This document shows, in pieces, positions 63,760 through 64,000 of a DNA stretch of 64,000 nt; within the stretch, counting starts at the first letter, position 1, and each line of letters starts with the position of its first letter. A model generated the notes under the pieces. It was not told the origin of the DNA. It ran no database searches and worked only from the letters and a program-made list of their open reading frames with translations. Both the position numbers and the translations under genes were made by a program. Origin of the DNA: Albula goreensis (lineage: Eukaryota; Chordata; Actinopteri; Albuliformes; Albulidae); NCBI GenBank assembly GCA_022829145.1, contig CM040743.1:899501-963500 (forward strand), read 5' to 3'.

Positions 63760-64000
63760 CTTCACTACACGAGAACAGCACCGAGCTCTCCCACACAGTA
63801 ACAGCACAGAGCTCTCCCGCACAGTAACAGTGCAGAGCTCTGCCGCACAGGAACAGCGCAGAGCTCTCCCGCACAGTAACAGCACAGAGCTCTCCCGCAC
63901 AGTAACAGCACAGAGCTCTCCCGCACAGGAACAGCGCAGAGCTCTCCCGCACAGGAACAGCGCAGAGCTCTCCCGCACAGGAACAGCGCAGAGCTCTCCC
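63760..64000. repeat. 26-bp minisatellite, runs off the window
   Basis: About nine units with 'gagctctcccgcacagtaac' up to the last base of the window. Lies in the gene C intron upstream of exon 63588-63665. Confidence 0.94.

Overview
The window is vertebrate, and most likely teleost, nuclear DNA. Genes are split into many short exons with GT-AG introns. tRNA-derived SINEs with TAATG tails, hAT transposon relics, long CA/GT microsatellites and many minisatellites fill the introns and spacers. The order or species cannot be fixed from the sequence. All recognisable genes lie on the minus strand. Exon borders below were found by eye from splice sites, reading phase and similarity between paralogous exons; no RNA evidence was available.

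Layout: (1) 1969-5273, a complete six-exon gene for a small secreted or GPI-anchored DOMON-type protein of the FRRS1-like group. (2) 5.3-13.2 kb, a spacer with minisatellites, a short telomere-like inverted array, a SINE and a hAT transposase relic. (3) 13409-26832, APOL-like gene A. (4) 32815-46933, APOL-like gene B, open throughout (about 1475 residues). (5) 50368-63665 and beyond the right edge, APOL-like gene C (5' end outside the window).

The three APOL-like genes share a layout: a run of tiny phase-0 exons coding a long, disordered, acidic and motif-rich N-terminal region, then two linker exons (LLEWWRTVEG / WDEWNESSNF in A and [11 protein letters not shown] / [10 protein letters not shown] in C), then the apolipoprotein L core. 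In A and B the core is split by one intron and followed by a Glu/Lys-rich tail with a conserved proline-rich end. In C it is one exon that ends with the core.

The most striking feature is expansion of the N-terminal exons. A and B carry alternating 24-residue modules (EKGGxFTGMFRKTPKP type) and 22-residue modules (SELSASNDSLSD type): 11 intact or near-intact pairs in A, plus two decayed modules, and 13 pairs in B. Gene C instead alternates an NPF exon ([11 protein letters not shown] type) with an acidic exon ([11 protein letters not shown] type), and has two PPSY exons. NPF and PPxY are known ligands of EH and WW domains. I infer that these are membrane-inserting APOL proteins with a scalable array of trafficking motifs, rebuilt differently in each paralogue. 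A 2.7-kb internal duplication in gene A carries frame-breaking one-base contractions in three exons; these may be assembly errors or real decay.
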